64,000 nucleotides of DNA from Rhizobium sp. 2MFCol3.1 (GTDB taxonomy: Bacteria; Pseudomonadota; Alphaproteobacteria; Rhizobiales; Rhizobiaceae): the NCBI RefSeq assembly GCF_000377565.1, contig NZ_KB898354.1, forward strand, positions 434,001 through 498,000, read 5' to 3'. This document shows positions 1 to 7,897 of the stretch, piece after piece. Position 1 is the first letter of the stretch. Every line of letters starts with the position of its first letter. Both the position numbers and the translations under genes were made by a program. The notes beneath the pieces were generated by a model. It was not told the origin of the DNA. It ran no database searches and saw only the letters and a program-made list of their open reading frames with translations.

Positions 1-14
1 ATGTGCATCAACTG
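1..14 (-). ncRNA. Second AbcR-type sRNA, 5' end only (runs off the window)
   Basis: Only the first ~14 nt are inside the window. The minus-strand 5' end reads CAGTTGATGCACA, nearly the same as the 5' end of the complete sRNA at 123-238 (CAGCTGATGCACA). A matching promoter lies immediately upstream (20-48). In rhizobia AbcR1 and AbcR2 are encoded in tandem beside lsrB, so a second copy is expected exactly here. The body of the RNA is outside the window, so the call rests on the duplicated promoter/5' end and on recalled synteny. Confidence 0.65.
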
Positions 15-19
15 AGTGC

Positions 20-48
20 GATATGATGCTTTAGCGGGCAGATTTCAA
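20..48 (-). promoter_or_regulatory. Sigma-70 type promoter of the second AbcR copy
   Basis: On the minus strand, a -35 box TTGAAA (48-43) and a -10 box CATATC (25-20) are separated by 17 bp. The predicted start is at about 13-14. The same -10 hexamer and 17-bp spacing occur at the first copy (245-273). Confidence 0.6.
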
Positions 49-122
49 TGCCCTTTTGCGCATGCCTGCTATGCAATGCAGCATTTTTTGCTGCGATGCG
101 GAAAATTAGGGCAAATCAAGGC

Positions 123-155
123 AAAAAAAGAGGGCCACCGAAAGCTCGGGGCCCT
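123..155 (-). terminator. Rho-independent terminator of the AbcR sRNA
   Basis: The stem pairs AGGGCC (131-136) with GGCCCT (150-155), continued by CCGA/TCGG (138-141/146-149) around an AAGC loop. On the minus strand it is followed by seven T residues (129-123). The loop and T-tract favour termination of minus-strand transcription. Confidence 0.9.
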
Positions 156-238
156 TTATAGGTATGAAGGTCTAAACCTCCAGAGGGGAACAGCTAATGC
201 GGTGGAACTGGGAGGAAAAGCCACCGTGTGCATCAGCT
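123..238 (-). ncRNA. abcR: AbcR-family trans-acting sRNA (alpha-r15), complete
   Basis: This ~116-nt transcript on the minus strand runs from a predicted start at ~238 to a strong intrinsic terminator. AbcR RNAs are Hfq-dependent regulators that base-pair near ribosome-binding sites of ABC-transporter and other uptake mRNAs. The sequence carries two exposed CU-rich anti-Shine-Dalgarno stretches typical of the family: CCTCCCAG (complement of 208-215) and GTTCCCCTCTG (complement of 181-191). The length matches the ~115-120 nt known for AbcR1/2. The position beside lsrB and the tandem second copy match the known rhizobial locus. Which of AbcR1/AbcR2 this is cannot be decided from the window. The overlapping plus-strand reading frame (16-240) has no support as a gene. 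Confidence 0.85.
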
Positions 239-244
239 GAGGTT

Positions 245-273
245 GATATGGTGTTTTAATGTGCAGCCGGCAA
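245..273 (-). promoter_or_regulatory. Promoter of the complete AbcR sRNA
   Basis: On the minus strand, a -35 TTGCCG (273-268) and a -10 CATATC (250-245) have 17 bp between them, placing the start at ~238. The region around it is partly repeated at 1-48, as expected for duplicated sRNA genes. Confidence 0.6.
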
Positions 274-336
274 CCAATTTTTGTGCATGTCAGGCATGCG
301 CGCTCTGCACGGCTGCGAATTTCGCCGTAAAATCAG

Positions 337-1233
337 TTAGAAGCTCCAGTTTCTGGCCTTGCTGACGATGAAGTCGCGGAAAGCCTTGAGCTTGGCGGCG
401 TTCTTCATTTCGTCGGGATAGCAGAAATAGGTGTCGAAGGACGGCACGTCAGCATTGATCGGCAGCTGAATCAGGCCCGGGTCGCGGCCGACGATGTAGT
501 CGGGCAAGCAGGCGACGCCCATGCCGAGCAGGCAGGCGCGCTTGATCGAGGTCTGGCTGTTGATCTGCAGGTGCGGAATGCGCTTGTTGTCCGATGAGCG
601 GCCGGCGATTTCTAGCCAGTTCACGTCGAGCAGATAATTGGGCGCCGGTTCGCCGAAGGTGATGATTCGGTGGTTGTCGAGATCCTCGACCGCCTGCGGC
701 TCGCCATATCGGTTGATATAGGAGGGGGCCGCATAGACGTGCATGTGCACGGTGAACAGCTTGCGCTGAATGAGATCGGATTGCTGCGGCTGGCGAAGAC
801 GAATCGCGCAATCGGCGTAGCGCATGTTCACATCCACTTCCTCGTTGTCGAGGATGAGCTGGATCTGGACATCCGGATAGAGCTGCATGAACTCCTGAAT
901 CTTGTCCGTGAGCCAGCCCTGGCCGAGGCCGACCGTGGTCGTGACGCGAAGCTTGCCAGACGGCGTTTCCGTCGTCTCGGTGAGCTGCATCTTCACGGTT
1001 TCGAGCTTCAACAGCACGTCATGGGCGGTGCGGTAGAGCAGCTCGCCCTGTTCGGTGAGGATGAGGCCGCGGGCGTGGCGGTGGAACAGCTTAGTGCCGA
1101 CATCCTGCTCCAGCGCGCTCACCTGACGGCTGATCGCGGATTGGGACAGATGCAGCTTGTCGGCCGCGTGCGTGAACGAACCGGCTTCGGCAGCTGCGTG
1201 GAAAATACGCAGCTTGTCCCAGTCCAACGGCAT
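337..1233 (-). CDS. lsrB: LysR-type redox-responsive regulator LsrB
   Basis: This 298-aa LysR-family activator has an N-terminal winged HTH (about residues 4-62; LRIFHAAAEAGSFTHAADKL then SQSAISRQVSALE) and a C-terminal effector domain. The sequence closely resembles Sinorhizobium meliloti LsrB, which senses oxidative stress through cysteines and controls glutathione and LPS-related genes needed for symbiosis. Several cysteines occur in the effector domain (for example in ADCAIR, KRAC and VACLPDY). I chose the ATG at 1233 (MPLDWDKL), preceded by GGGGTGGTGG, over the in-frame ATG at 1248. It lies 22 bp downstream of trxB and is probably co-transcribed with it; abcR follows. Confidence 0.9.
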   Translation of the reverse strand: MPLDWDKLRIFHAAAEAGSFTHAADKLHLSQSAISRQVSALEQDVGTKLFHRHARGLILTEQGELLYRTAHDVLLKLETVKMQLTETTETPSGKLRVTTTVGLGQGWLTDKIQEFMQLYPDVQIQLILDNEEVDVNMRYADCAIRLRQPQQSDLIQRKLFTVHMHVYAAPSYINRYGEPQAVEDLDNHRIITFGEPAPNYLLDVNWLEIAGRSSDNKRIPHLQINSQTSIKRACLLGMGVACLPDYIVGRDPGLIQLPINADVPSFDTYFCYPDEMKNAAKLKAFRDFIVSKARNWSF

Positions 1234-1255
1234 TCCACCACCCCTCATGCCGATA

Positions 1256-2230
1256 TTACTCCGCAGCTACGGCGACGGGCACAAGGCCCGTGAGATAACG
1301 TTCGGCCTCGAGCGCTGCCATGCAGCCCATGCCGGCGGCGGTGATCGCCTGGCGGAAGGTGTCGTCGGTGACATCGCCGGCCGCGTAGACGCCCTCGACC
1401 GAGGTCGCGGTCGAATCCGGCGCGGTCCAGAGGTAACCGTTGTCCTTCAGCTTCAGCTTGCCCTTGAAGAGCTCGGTTGCCGGCGCATGGCCGATCGCCA
1501 CGAAGACACCGTCGATCGTGTGGTCGGCAACAGTGCCGGTGCGCGTGTCGCGCAGGCGAACGCCTGAGACCGACGGCGGCATCGGCGGCTTGGCCGGCGC
1601 GCCGGTGATTTCGGCGATCTCGGTGTTCCAGAGGATATTGACGTTCTCCTTGGCGAAGATGCGTTCCTGCAGGATCTTTTCCGAGCGGAAACTGTCGCGG
1701 CGGTGAACGACCGTCACGGTCTTGGCTATGTTCGAGAGATACAGCGCCTCCTCGACGGCAGAGTTGCCACCGCCGACCACGATCACGTCCTTGTTGCGAT
1801 AGAAGAAGCCGTCGCAGGTGGCGCAAGCGGAGACGCCGAAGCCCTGGAAGGTCTGTTCGCTCTCGATGCCGAGCCACTTGGCCTTGGCGCCGGTGGCGAT
1901 GATCAGCGTGTCGGCGGTCCAGACCTGGCCGCTATCGGTGCGGGCGACGAAGGGGCGCTGGTTCATCTCGACTTCGGTGACGATGTCGTTGACGATCTCG
2001 GCGCCGACGTGCTTGGCCTGCTGCAGCATCTGGTCCATCAGCCAAGGGCCTTGGATCGGATCGGCGAAGCCCGGATAGTTCTCGACGTCGGTGGTGATCA
2101 TCAGCTGTCCGCCTTGCTCCATTCCTGCGATCAGGACCGGCTTCAGCATCGCGCGCGCCGCATAGACGGCAGCGGTATAGCCGGCGGGGCCGGAACCGAT
2201 GATGAGCACCTTGGTGTGGCGGGCGGACAT
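1256..2230 (-). CDS. trxB: Thioredoxin-disulfide reductase
   Basis: This 324-aa flavoprotein transfers electrons from NADPH via FAD to thioredoxin in the cytosol. It has an N-terminal FAD-binding GSGPAGYTAAVYAARA motif (residues 12-27), the redox-active CATC pair (Cys136/Cys139, in SACATCDGFF) and an NADPH-binding VVGGGNSAVEEA. Its length matches E. coli TrxB (321 aa). The start at 2230 (MSARHTK) has an AAAGGAAG ribosome-binding site; an in-frame start 15 bp upstream is less likely. The pairing with the redox regulator lsrB is a conserved rhizobial arrangement and suggests a link to thiol homeostasis. Confidence 0.95.
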   Translation of the reverse strand: MSARHTKVLIIGSGPAGYTAAVYAARAMLKPVLIAGMEQGGQLMITTDVENYPGFADPIQGPWLMDQMLQQAKHVGAEIVNDIVTEVEMNQRPFVARTDSGQVWTADTLIIATGAKAKWLGIESEQTFQGFGVSACATCDGFFYRNKDVIVVGGGNSAVEEALYLSNIAKTVTVVHRRDSFRSEKILQERIFAKENVNILWNTEIAEITGAPAKPPMPPSVSGVRLRDTRTGTVADHTIDGVFVAIGHAPATELFKGKLKLKDNGYLWTAPDSTATSVEGVYAAGDVTDDTFRQAITAAGMGCMAALEAERYLTGLVPVAVAAE

Positions 2231-2459
2231 GAGACTTCCTTTCAACTGGCTGGACGCGCTGGATATAAGGCGAATACGGCCATCACGCGTCCATGCGTTA
2301 TTTATGAACGACCAATGCTTTTATTCAAGGGCAGCCTTGCGTTACCAACAAGGCATTCGATGTGGATGTGCAAGATTCCGTCATCTCAGGGAAAGATTCT
2401 TGCGTATTGTGCCGCTTTATATAGAAGCTGGATTCACGATTTTAAAGAAAGGCACTCGC

Positions 2460-2927
2460 TTGGTTCGCGCTGAACTGGACGCTATCGATATCAAGATCTT
2501 GCGTGAGCTGCAGGCGGATGGACGCATGACCAACGTCGAGCTCGCCGACCGGGTCGGCATCTCGGCGCCGCCCTGTCTTCGGCGTGTGCGCAAGCTGGAA
2601 GAATCAGGCGTCATCGAAGGCTACCACGCGATGCTGAACAGCCCGAAGCTGGGCTTCGATCTCGTCGCTTTCTGCATGGTCGGTCTCAAGCATCAGTCGG
2701 AAGCCAATCTCAAGGCGTTCGCTGCGGCGACGACGCAGTGGCCGCTGGTGCGCCAGGCCTGGATGGTTTCGGGCGACAGCGATTTCCTGCTGCATTGCGT
2801 GGCCGAGAACCTGACGCGGTTCCAGGACTTCGTCATCGAGGTGCTGACCGCCAACGAGCATGTCGACACCGTGCGCACCATGCTGACGATCCGCCAGATC
2901 AAGAAGCTCGGATTGACCGAAGTCTGA
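2460..2927 (+). CDS. lrp: Lrp/AsnC-family transcriptional regulator
   Basis: The 155-aa protein has an N-terminal HTH (LDAIDIKILRELQADGRMTN, then VELADRVGISAPPCLRRVRKLE) and a C-terminal RAM ligand-binding domain. This is the architecture of leucine-responsive regulators controlling amino-acid metabolism. The reading frame stays open upstream to 2199, but the homologous start fits a TTG at 2460 (xVRAELDAIDIK) preceded by AAAGG 7 bp away; no ATG lies nearby in frame. It is divergent from trxB, with ~230 bp of promoter space between them. In S. meliloti an lrp gene sits in the same position. Confidence 0.85.
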   Translation: MVRAELDAIDIKILRELQADGRMTNVELADRVGISAPPCLRRVRKLEESGVIEGYHAMLNSPKLGFDLVAFCMVGLKHQSEANLKAFAAATTQWPLVRQAWMVSGDSDFLLHCVAENLTRFQDFVIEVLTANEHVDTVRTMLTIRQIKKLGLTEV

Positions 2928-2933
2928 TTTGTC

Positions 2934-4010
2934 TCAGCCGAGGCTGTCGTAAACGGCCTTGAGCTTCGTGGCTTCGCCTTCGATCCGGAAGTTTTCCATG
3001 ACATGCGTCTGGGCATTGGCGGCGAGCCGTGCCAGGCGGCTTTCATCATCCATGAGTGCTGAAACGGCCTTTGCCATCGCATCGAGATCGTCGCGGGCAA
3101 TCAGCATGCCCGCGCCGTTATCGCCCGTGGTGACGATCTCCGGAAAGGCGCCGACATCGGTTGCGACAACGGGTACGCCCGAGGCCATGGCTTCGAGCGG
3201 CGTCAGGCCGAAACCTTCCCAGCGCTGCGGCGCGACGAACAGATCAAGCGCGCGGTACCAGTCGTTGATGTTCGTATGCTCGCCGACGAAGAGGATGCGG
3301 TCGGAGAGGCCGGCGGCGGCGACCTTGGCCTTCAGGCCGTTCTCGAACTCGACATGCTGGGCCGTGGCGCGGCCGGCGATGATGGCGCTCCACTCCGGAT
3401 GATCGGGAAGAAGCCGCAGCATGGTATCAACGAAGAGGTCCGTGCCCTTCTGGTGGCGGACGCGGCCGAAGCAGCCGGCGATCTTCTTGTCCGGATCGAG
3501 GCCGCATTCACGCTTGGCCTGCGCCTTATCGGATGGAGGCGAGAAGCGGGCGGTGTCGATGCCGTGCAGGATGACGGTGCTGGGCACTTCAAGATAGTTC
3601 GCCGTCTTGCCCGAGGTCGCGATCACCGCATCCATCTTCGAGACGAGGAATTTCGTCCAGCCGCTGTGCTTGCGCTGCGAGGCGGAGGTGAAGACGATCT
3701 TCAGCTTCATGCGCAGGAGGTCGCGCATGATGAGGGCAGGGAGCATCTCGATATTGCGGCGGGCGTGCCAAACGCGGAAGGGCCGGGTCGAGGGCGCGCG
3801 CCACAGTCTCAAGAGGTCACGGAAGCGGATATGCGGGATCGATGCCGGCAGGCCCGGCCCGAGCGCCGCGATCTTCTGACCGAGCGCCCGCTGGACCGGG
3901 ATAAGCTGGATGATCGTCGAGGTGACGCCTGACAGACGCTTCTTGAAGTTCGGCGCTATGATTTCGACGTCAGCGATGTCGACGATGTGCGATCGGCCGC
4001 GATCCGCCAA
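2934..4010 (-). CDS. lpsB: LPS core glycosyltransferase LpsB/LpcC (GT4 family)
   Basis: This 358-aa GT-B fold enzyme probably adds a mannose to the lipopolysaccharide inner core at the cytoplasmic face of the inner membrane. The sequence contains VEIIAPNFKKRLSGVTSTII near the N-terminus, as in S. meliloti LpsB and R. leguminosarum LpcC. It also has HGIDTARF, GCFGRVRHQKGTDLF and the EGFGLTPLEAMASG donor-binding EX7E motif. No ATG is available at the 5' end; the start is a TTG at 4010, 5 bp after the greA stop, so the two genes form an operon. In S. meliloti lpsE/D/C lie between lpsB and lrp; here lpsB ends only 6 bp from lrp. Confidence 0.85.
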   Translation of the reverse strand: MADRGRSHIVDIADVEIIAPNFKKRLSGVTSTIIQLIPVQRALGQKIAALGPGLPASIPHIRFRDLLRLWRAPSTRPFRVWHARRNIEMLPALIMRDLLRMKLKIVFTSASQRKHSGWTKFLVSKMDAVIATSGKTANYLEVPSTVILHGIDTARFSPPSDKAQAKRECGLDPDKKIAGCFGRVRHQKGTDLFVDTMLRLLPDHPEWSAIIAGRATAQHVEFENGLKAKVAAAGLSDRILFVGEHTNINDWYRALDLFVAPQRWEGFGLTPLEAMASGVPVVATDVGAFPEIVTTGDNGAGMLIARDDLDAMAKAVSALMDDESRLARLAANAQTHVMENFRIEGEATKLKAVYDSLG

Positions 4011-4015
4011 GGTCC

Positions 4016-4492
4016 TCAGCCCCAGGTGATGGCCAGAACTTCGTAAGCCTTGGAACCGCCGGGCGCGTTGACTTCGATGGAATCGCCGACTTCCTTGCCG
4101 ATCAGCGCGCGGGCGATCGGGGAGGAAATGGAAATGCGGCCGGCCTTCACGTCGGCTTCCTGGTCGCCGACAATCTGGTAGGTCTTTTCTTCCTCGGTGT
4201 CCTCATCGACGAGCTTCACCTTGGCGCCGAACTTGATCGTGCTGCCGGACATCTTGGAGAGGTCGATGACCTCGGCGCGCGCCGTCAGGTCCTCGAGCTC
4301 GCCAATGCGGCCTTCGTTGTGGCTCTGCGCTTCCTTGGCGGCATGGTACTCGGCGTTTTCCGAGAGGTCGCCGTGTGCGCGGGCCTCGGCAATCGCCTCG
4401 ATGATTCGCGGGCGTTCTTCCTGCTGACGCCAGCGCAGCTCTTCCTGCAGCTTGACGAAACCACCCTGCGTCATCGGTACCTTATCAACCAT
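4016..4492 (-). CDS. greA: Transcription elongation factor GreA
   Basis: This 158-aa protein rescues backtracked RNA polymerase by inserting its coiled coil into the secondary channel and stimulating cleavage of the transcript. The N-terminal coiled coil contains the acidic tip [14 protein letters not shown] (about residues 41-54), and the C-terminal FKBP-like domain contains [15 protein letters not shown]. It has the full family length. It is the first gene of a likely greA-lpsB operon; a ~235-bp gap separates it from the divergent radical SAM gene. Confidence 0.97.
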   Translation of the reverse strand: MVDKVPMTQGGFVKLQEELRWRQQEERPRIIEAIAEARAHGDLSENAEYHAAKEAQSHNEGRIGELEDLTARAEVIDLSKMSGSTIKFGAKVKLVDEDTEEEKTYQIVGDQEADVKAGRISISSPIARALIGKEVGDSIEVNAPGGSKAYEVLAITWG

Positions 4493-4727
4493 TTTCTTGT
4501 CCTTCAGTCTTTGTGTCGGCTAGGCAGAGACACAAAAGAAAACAGGTCCCGAAGGGGAACTTCGGAACCATGCAAAAACTCTATCTGCTTCGTTTATAGC
4601 AGATTGCCTCCGTCGATTTCCAGAGAATTCGATGAAGCGACTTGCAACCCCTCATGGCTTTTCGCGTCAAACTTGAAAAACATCAGTCCATGGCGGCTTT
4701 TCTTGACTGTTAGCTATTGAACATATA

Positions 4728-5972
4728 GTGAACACAGGCATGAAGAAGTCACTCGAAGAGCGGTTGGCCATCCTCTCGGACGCGGCCAAATATGACGCCT
4801 CCTGCGCCTCCAGCGGAACCACCAAGCGCGATTCCGGCAAGAGCGGCGGGCTTGGTTCGACTGAAGGTGCCGGTATCTGCCATGCCTATGCGCCGGATGG
4901 ACGATGCATTTCGCTGTTGAAGATCCTGCTCACCAACTTCTGCATCTACGACTGCGCCTATTGCATCAACCGCTCATCCAGCAATGTGGAGCGGGCGCGG
5001 TTCACGCCTGAGGAAGTTATCTGGCTGACGCTGGAGTTCTATCGGCGCAATTATATCGAGGGGCTGTTCCTGTCGTCCGGGATCATCCGTTCCTCAGACC
5101 ACACGATGGAGGAGATGGTGCGGATCGTACGGGAGTTGCGCACCACACATAATTTCCGGGGCTACATCCATCTGAAATCCATTCCCGAGGCCTCGCCGCA
5201 TCTGATCGAGGAGGCCGGGCTTTATGCCGATCGCCTGTCGCTCAACATCGAGCTGCCGACCGACCGTGGCATCGCGCAACTGGCGCCGGAAAAGAAGCCG
5301 GCCAGCATCCGCCGCTCGATGGGTGATCTCCGATTGAAGATCGAAGCCGCGTCCGAGCCGACGCTGCAGACCAAGAGGCGCAAACGCTTCGTGCCGGGCG
5401 GGCAGAGCACGCAGATGATCGTTGGCGCCGATGGGGCCAATGACGCGACCATTCTCGGGACCAGCGCGCAGCTTTACGGAAGCTACGGGCTGAGGCGCGT
5501 CTACTACTCGGCTTTCAGCCCCATTCCCGACTCGTCGAAGAACTTGCCGCTGATCAAGCCGCCCTTGATGCGTGAGCACCGGCTCTATCAGGCGGATTGG
5601 CTCTATCGCTTCTATGGCTTCGGGATCGACGAGATCACGTCCTCGCAGGAAGGCGGCATGCTCGACCTCAATCTCGATCCGAAACTCGCCTGGGCGCTCG
5701 GCAATCGCAACGACTTCCCCGTCGACATCAACAAGGCGCCGCGCGAGACCTTGCTCCGCGTGCCGGGGCTTGGGACGAAGACGGTGAAATCGATCCTCTC
5801 GGCGCGCCGTTTCAGAAGGCTGCGGATCGAGGATCTGACGCGGCTCGGCGTGTCGATCAAGAAGGTGCAGGCGTTCATCTCGGCGGAGGGCTGGTCGCCA
5901 CGCCGGCTGATCGACCGGCCGGATCTGAGGGCGATGTTCGAGCCGAAGCCGGAACAACTGTCGTTGCTGTGA
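4728..5972 (+). CDS. Putative DNA modification/repair radical SAM protein (TIGR03916-like)
   Basis: The 414-aa protein has a radical SAM cluster motif CIYDCAYC (Cys72, Cys76, Cys79) that should bind a 4Fe-4S cluster and S-adenosylmethionine. Additional N-terminal cysteines are at 26, 51 and 60. Near the C-terminus lies a helix-hairpin-helix segment (NKAPRETLLRVPGLGTKTVK), a non-specific DNA-binding fold. A radical SAM domain with HhH is characteristic of a family annotated as putative DNA modification/repair; its chemistry has not been established as far as I know. The stop codon overlaps the start of the UdgX fusion gene (TGATG), so the two are translationally coupled and probably act together. 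Confidence 0.88.
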   Translation: MNTGMKKSLEERLAILSDAAKYDASCASSGTTKRDSGKSGGLGSTEGAGICHAYAPDGRCISLLKILLTNFCIYDCAYCINRSSSNVERARFTPEEVIWLTLEFYRRNYIEGLFLSSGIIRSSDHTMEEMVRIVRELRTTHNFRGYIHLKSIPEASPHLIEEAGLYADRLSLNIELPTDRGIAQLAPEKKPASIRRSMGDLRLKIEAASEPTLQTKRRKRFVPGGQSTQMIVGADGANDATILGTSAQLYGSYGLRRVYYSAFSPIPDSSKNLPLIKPPLMREHRLYQADWLYRFYGFGIDEITSSQEGGMLDLNLDPKLAWALGNRNDFPVDINKAPRETLLRVPGLGTKTVKSILSARRFRRLRIEDLTRLGVSIKKVQAFISAEGWSPRRLIDRPDLRAMFEPKPEQLSLL

Positions 5973-7438
5973 TGATTACCGTGTTGCTGGAGGGCCGGGG
6001 GGAATTGGCCGAGTGGCGCGACGCGGCGCGGCGGCTGGCCGCATCAGGTGTTGCGCCCGAGGAGATCGACTGGCGGGAACGGTATCGCGAGACGGATCTG
6101 TTTGCCGCGCCCGAAGCGTCTACGAAGCTGCCGGCGCTGGATGCTTCCAAGCCGCTGACGGTGCCGCCTGCCTTTATCGGGCTTGCGGAGGCGGTGATCT
6201 GCCATAGCGATCCGATGCGGTTTTATCTGCTCTACCGGCTGCTTTGGCGGCTGCAAAGTGATCGCTCTTTGCTCGACGTCGCCTCGGACGAGGACGTGGC
6301 GAGGGCACGCGCGATGGACAAGAGCGTGCGCCGCGACGCCCACAAGATGACCGCCTTCGTGCGGTTCAAGGAGGTGGGCTCGGGAATCTCGCTCAACGGG
6401 CGGCGGAAGTTTCTCGCCTGGTTCGAGCCGGATCATCACATCGTCGCCCGCAAGGCGCCGTTTTTCCAGAAACGGTTCAACGACATGGACTGGGTGATTG
6501 CGACGCCGAAGGGGTCGGCGGCCTGGGATGGCGAGAAGCTGACCGTCAGCCATGACCCTTGCGAGAAGCCCGATCTCACCGATCCGGCCGACCAGCTGTG
6601 GCGGACCTATTACGCCAATATCTTCAATCCGGCGCGCCTGAAGGTGAAGGCGATGCAGGCGGAGATGCCGAAGAAATACTGGAAGAACCTGCCCGAGGCA
6701 GATCTCATTCCGGGCATGATCGCCGACGCGGAAAGCAAGGTTCTCGCGATGGCGAAACGCCAGGCGAGCGAGCCGCTGCCGTTTCACGATCGGTTGCAGG
6801 AAGCCGCGCGCCGGGTGCCCGCAGCACCTAGGGCGCCCGTGGGCACGTTGGCCGCGCTGCGCGAGGAGGCGGCCGTCTGCACTCGCTGTCCGCTGCACGA
6901 GAAGGCGACGCAGATGGTGTTCGGCGAGGGACCCGAGAATGCGAACGTGATGTTCGTCGGTGAGCAGCCGGGGGATCAGGAGGATCTCGCCGGGCGGCCG
7001 TTTGTCGGGCCGGCGGGTAAGGTGTTCGACCAGGTGGCCGGCGAGGCCGGGATCGACCGGCAGTCGGTCTATGTGACCAATGCGGTGAAGCACTTCAAAT
7101 ACGAGCCGCGCGGCAAGCGCCGCATCCATCAGCGGCCGAACATGGGCGAGGTCACCCATTGCCGCTGGTGGCTCAACCTGGAGATCGAGCTCATCAAGCC
7201 GAAACTGATCGTCGCCATGGGCGCCACCGCGCTTACGGCGCTGACAGATACGAAGCACAAGCTGTCCGATATCAGAGGACAGCCGATCAGAATGGGGAAG
7301 GAGCGAACACTGTTCGTCACCGTCCACCCGTCCTATCTGCTGCGCATTCCCGACGAGCGGCTGAAGGCGGAGGAGATGGCGCTGTTTCGGGCGGATATGG
7401 TGCGGGTGCGGGAGCTGATGGCGGGCATGGCGGCCTGA
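5972..7438 (+). CDS. DUF4130 domain-UdgX uracil-DNA glycosylase fusion
   Basis: This is a 488-aa two-domain protein. Residues ~1-265 match the DUF4130 family associated with the radical SAM partner (TIGR03915 type). Residues ~290-488 are a family-4-like uracil-DNA glycosylase: GEQPGDQEDLAGRPFVGPAGK (330-350), TNAVKHFK, and VHPSYLLR near the C-terminus. The loop GKRRIHQRP places His386 in the KRRIH motif diagnostic of UdgX, whose histidine forms a covalent bond with the uracil site instead of releasing the enzyme. Cys303, Cys306 and Cys397 are likely Fe-S ligands; a His (374) replaces the Cys usual in canonical family 4. The start is the ATG overlapping the upstream stop; the frame is also open further upstream, but inside the previous gene. 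Confidence 0.88.
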   Translation: MITVLLEGRGELAEWRDAARRLAASGVAPEEIDWRERYRETDLFAAPEASTKLPALDASKPLTVPPAFIGLAEAVICHSDPMRFYLLYRLLWRLQSDRSLLDVASDEDVARARAMDKSVRRDAHKMTAFVRFKEVGSGISLNGRRKFLAWFEPDHHIVARKAPFFQKRFNDMDWVIATPKGSAAWDGEKLTVSHDPCEKPDLTDPADQLWRTYYANIFNPARLKVKAMQAEMPKKYWKNLPEADLIPGMIADAESKVLAMAKRQASEPLPFHDRLQEAARRVPAAPRAPVGTLAALREEAAVCTRCPLHEKATQMVFGEGPENANVMFVGEQPGDQEDLAGRPFVGPAGKVFDQVAGEAGIDRQSVYVTNAVKHFKYEPRGKRRIHQRPNMGEVTHCRWWLNLEIELIKPKLIVAMGATALTALTDTKHKLSDIRGQPIRMGKERTLFVTVHPSYLLRIPDERLKAEEMALFRADMVRVRELMAGMAA

Positions 7439-7519
7439 CGATCGCCTGGTTTGAGAATTGCCATGGCGCTTCGGCGCGAATGTTGTAGCGTTGCCGGCAA
7501 AGCAATCTGGAGACCGTTT

Positions 7520-7897
7520 ATGTTCGATCATGTGTCGATTGGTGTGAAGAGCCTTGAGAAGTCGCAGGCGTTCTACGACGCCGCGCTGGCGCCGCTCGGC
7601 TATGAGCGGCTGACGAACTTCGGCAATGTCAGCGGCTATGGCGCCGATCGGGTGGGGCTATGGGTCGGCGAGGTGGCGCGGCCGGTGGCGCCCGATATGG
7701 AATCCGGCCTGCATTTCTGCTTCGTGGCGCCGTCGGAAGAGTCCGTCGATGCGTTTTACGCGGCAGGACTTGCCAATGGCGGAACCGATAATGGTGCGCC
7801 GGGCGTGCGACCCGATTACAGCCAGTTCTACTATGCCGCCTTCATCATCGATCCTGACGGTTACCGGCTTGAGGCCTATTTCAAGCGGCCGGAGTGA
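7520..7897 (+). CDS. VOC-family (glyoxalase/bleomycin-resistance fold) protein
   Basis: The 125-aa single-domain protein begins MFDHVSIGVKSLEKSQAFYD and ends DPDGYRLEAYFKRPE, typical of vicinal-oxygen-chelate proteins. Family members use a metal for isomerase, dioxygenase or resistance functions; the substrate cannot be told from sequence. His4, Glu119 and internal His residues could be metal ligands. The start at 7520 has a GGAG site 8 bp upstream; the in-frame extension to 7451 lacks one. It converges on and overlaps the DUF2235 gene by 17 bp. Confidence 0.85.
   Translation: MFDHVSIGVKSLEKSQAFYDAALAPLGYERLTNFGNVSGYGADRVGLWVGEVARPVAPDMESGLHFCFVAPSEESVDAFYAAGLANGGTDNGAPGVRPDYSQFYYAAFIIDPDGYRLEAYFKRPE

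Noticed and set aside
16..240. 74-codon plus-strand frame at the left edge
   Set aside because: It runs antisense through an sRNA gene with promoter, target-pairing motifs and terminator on the other strand; no domain.
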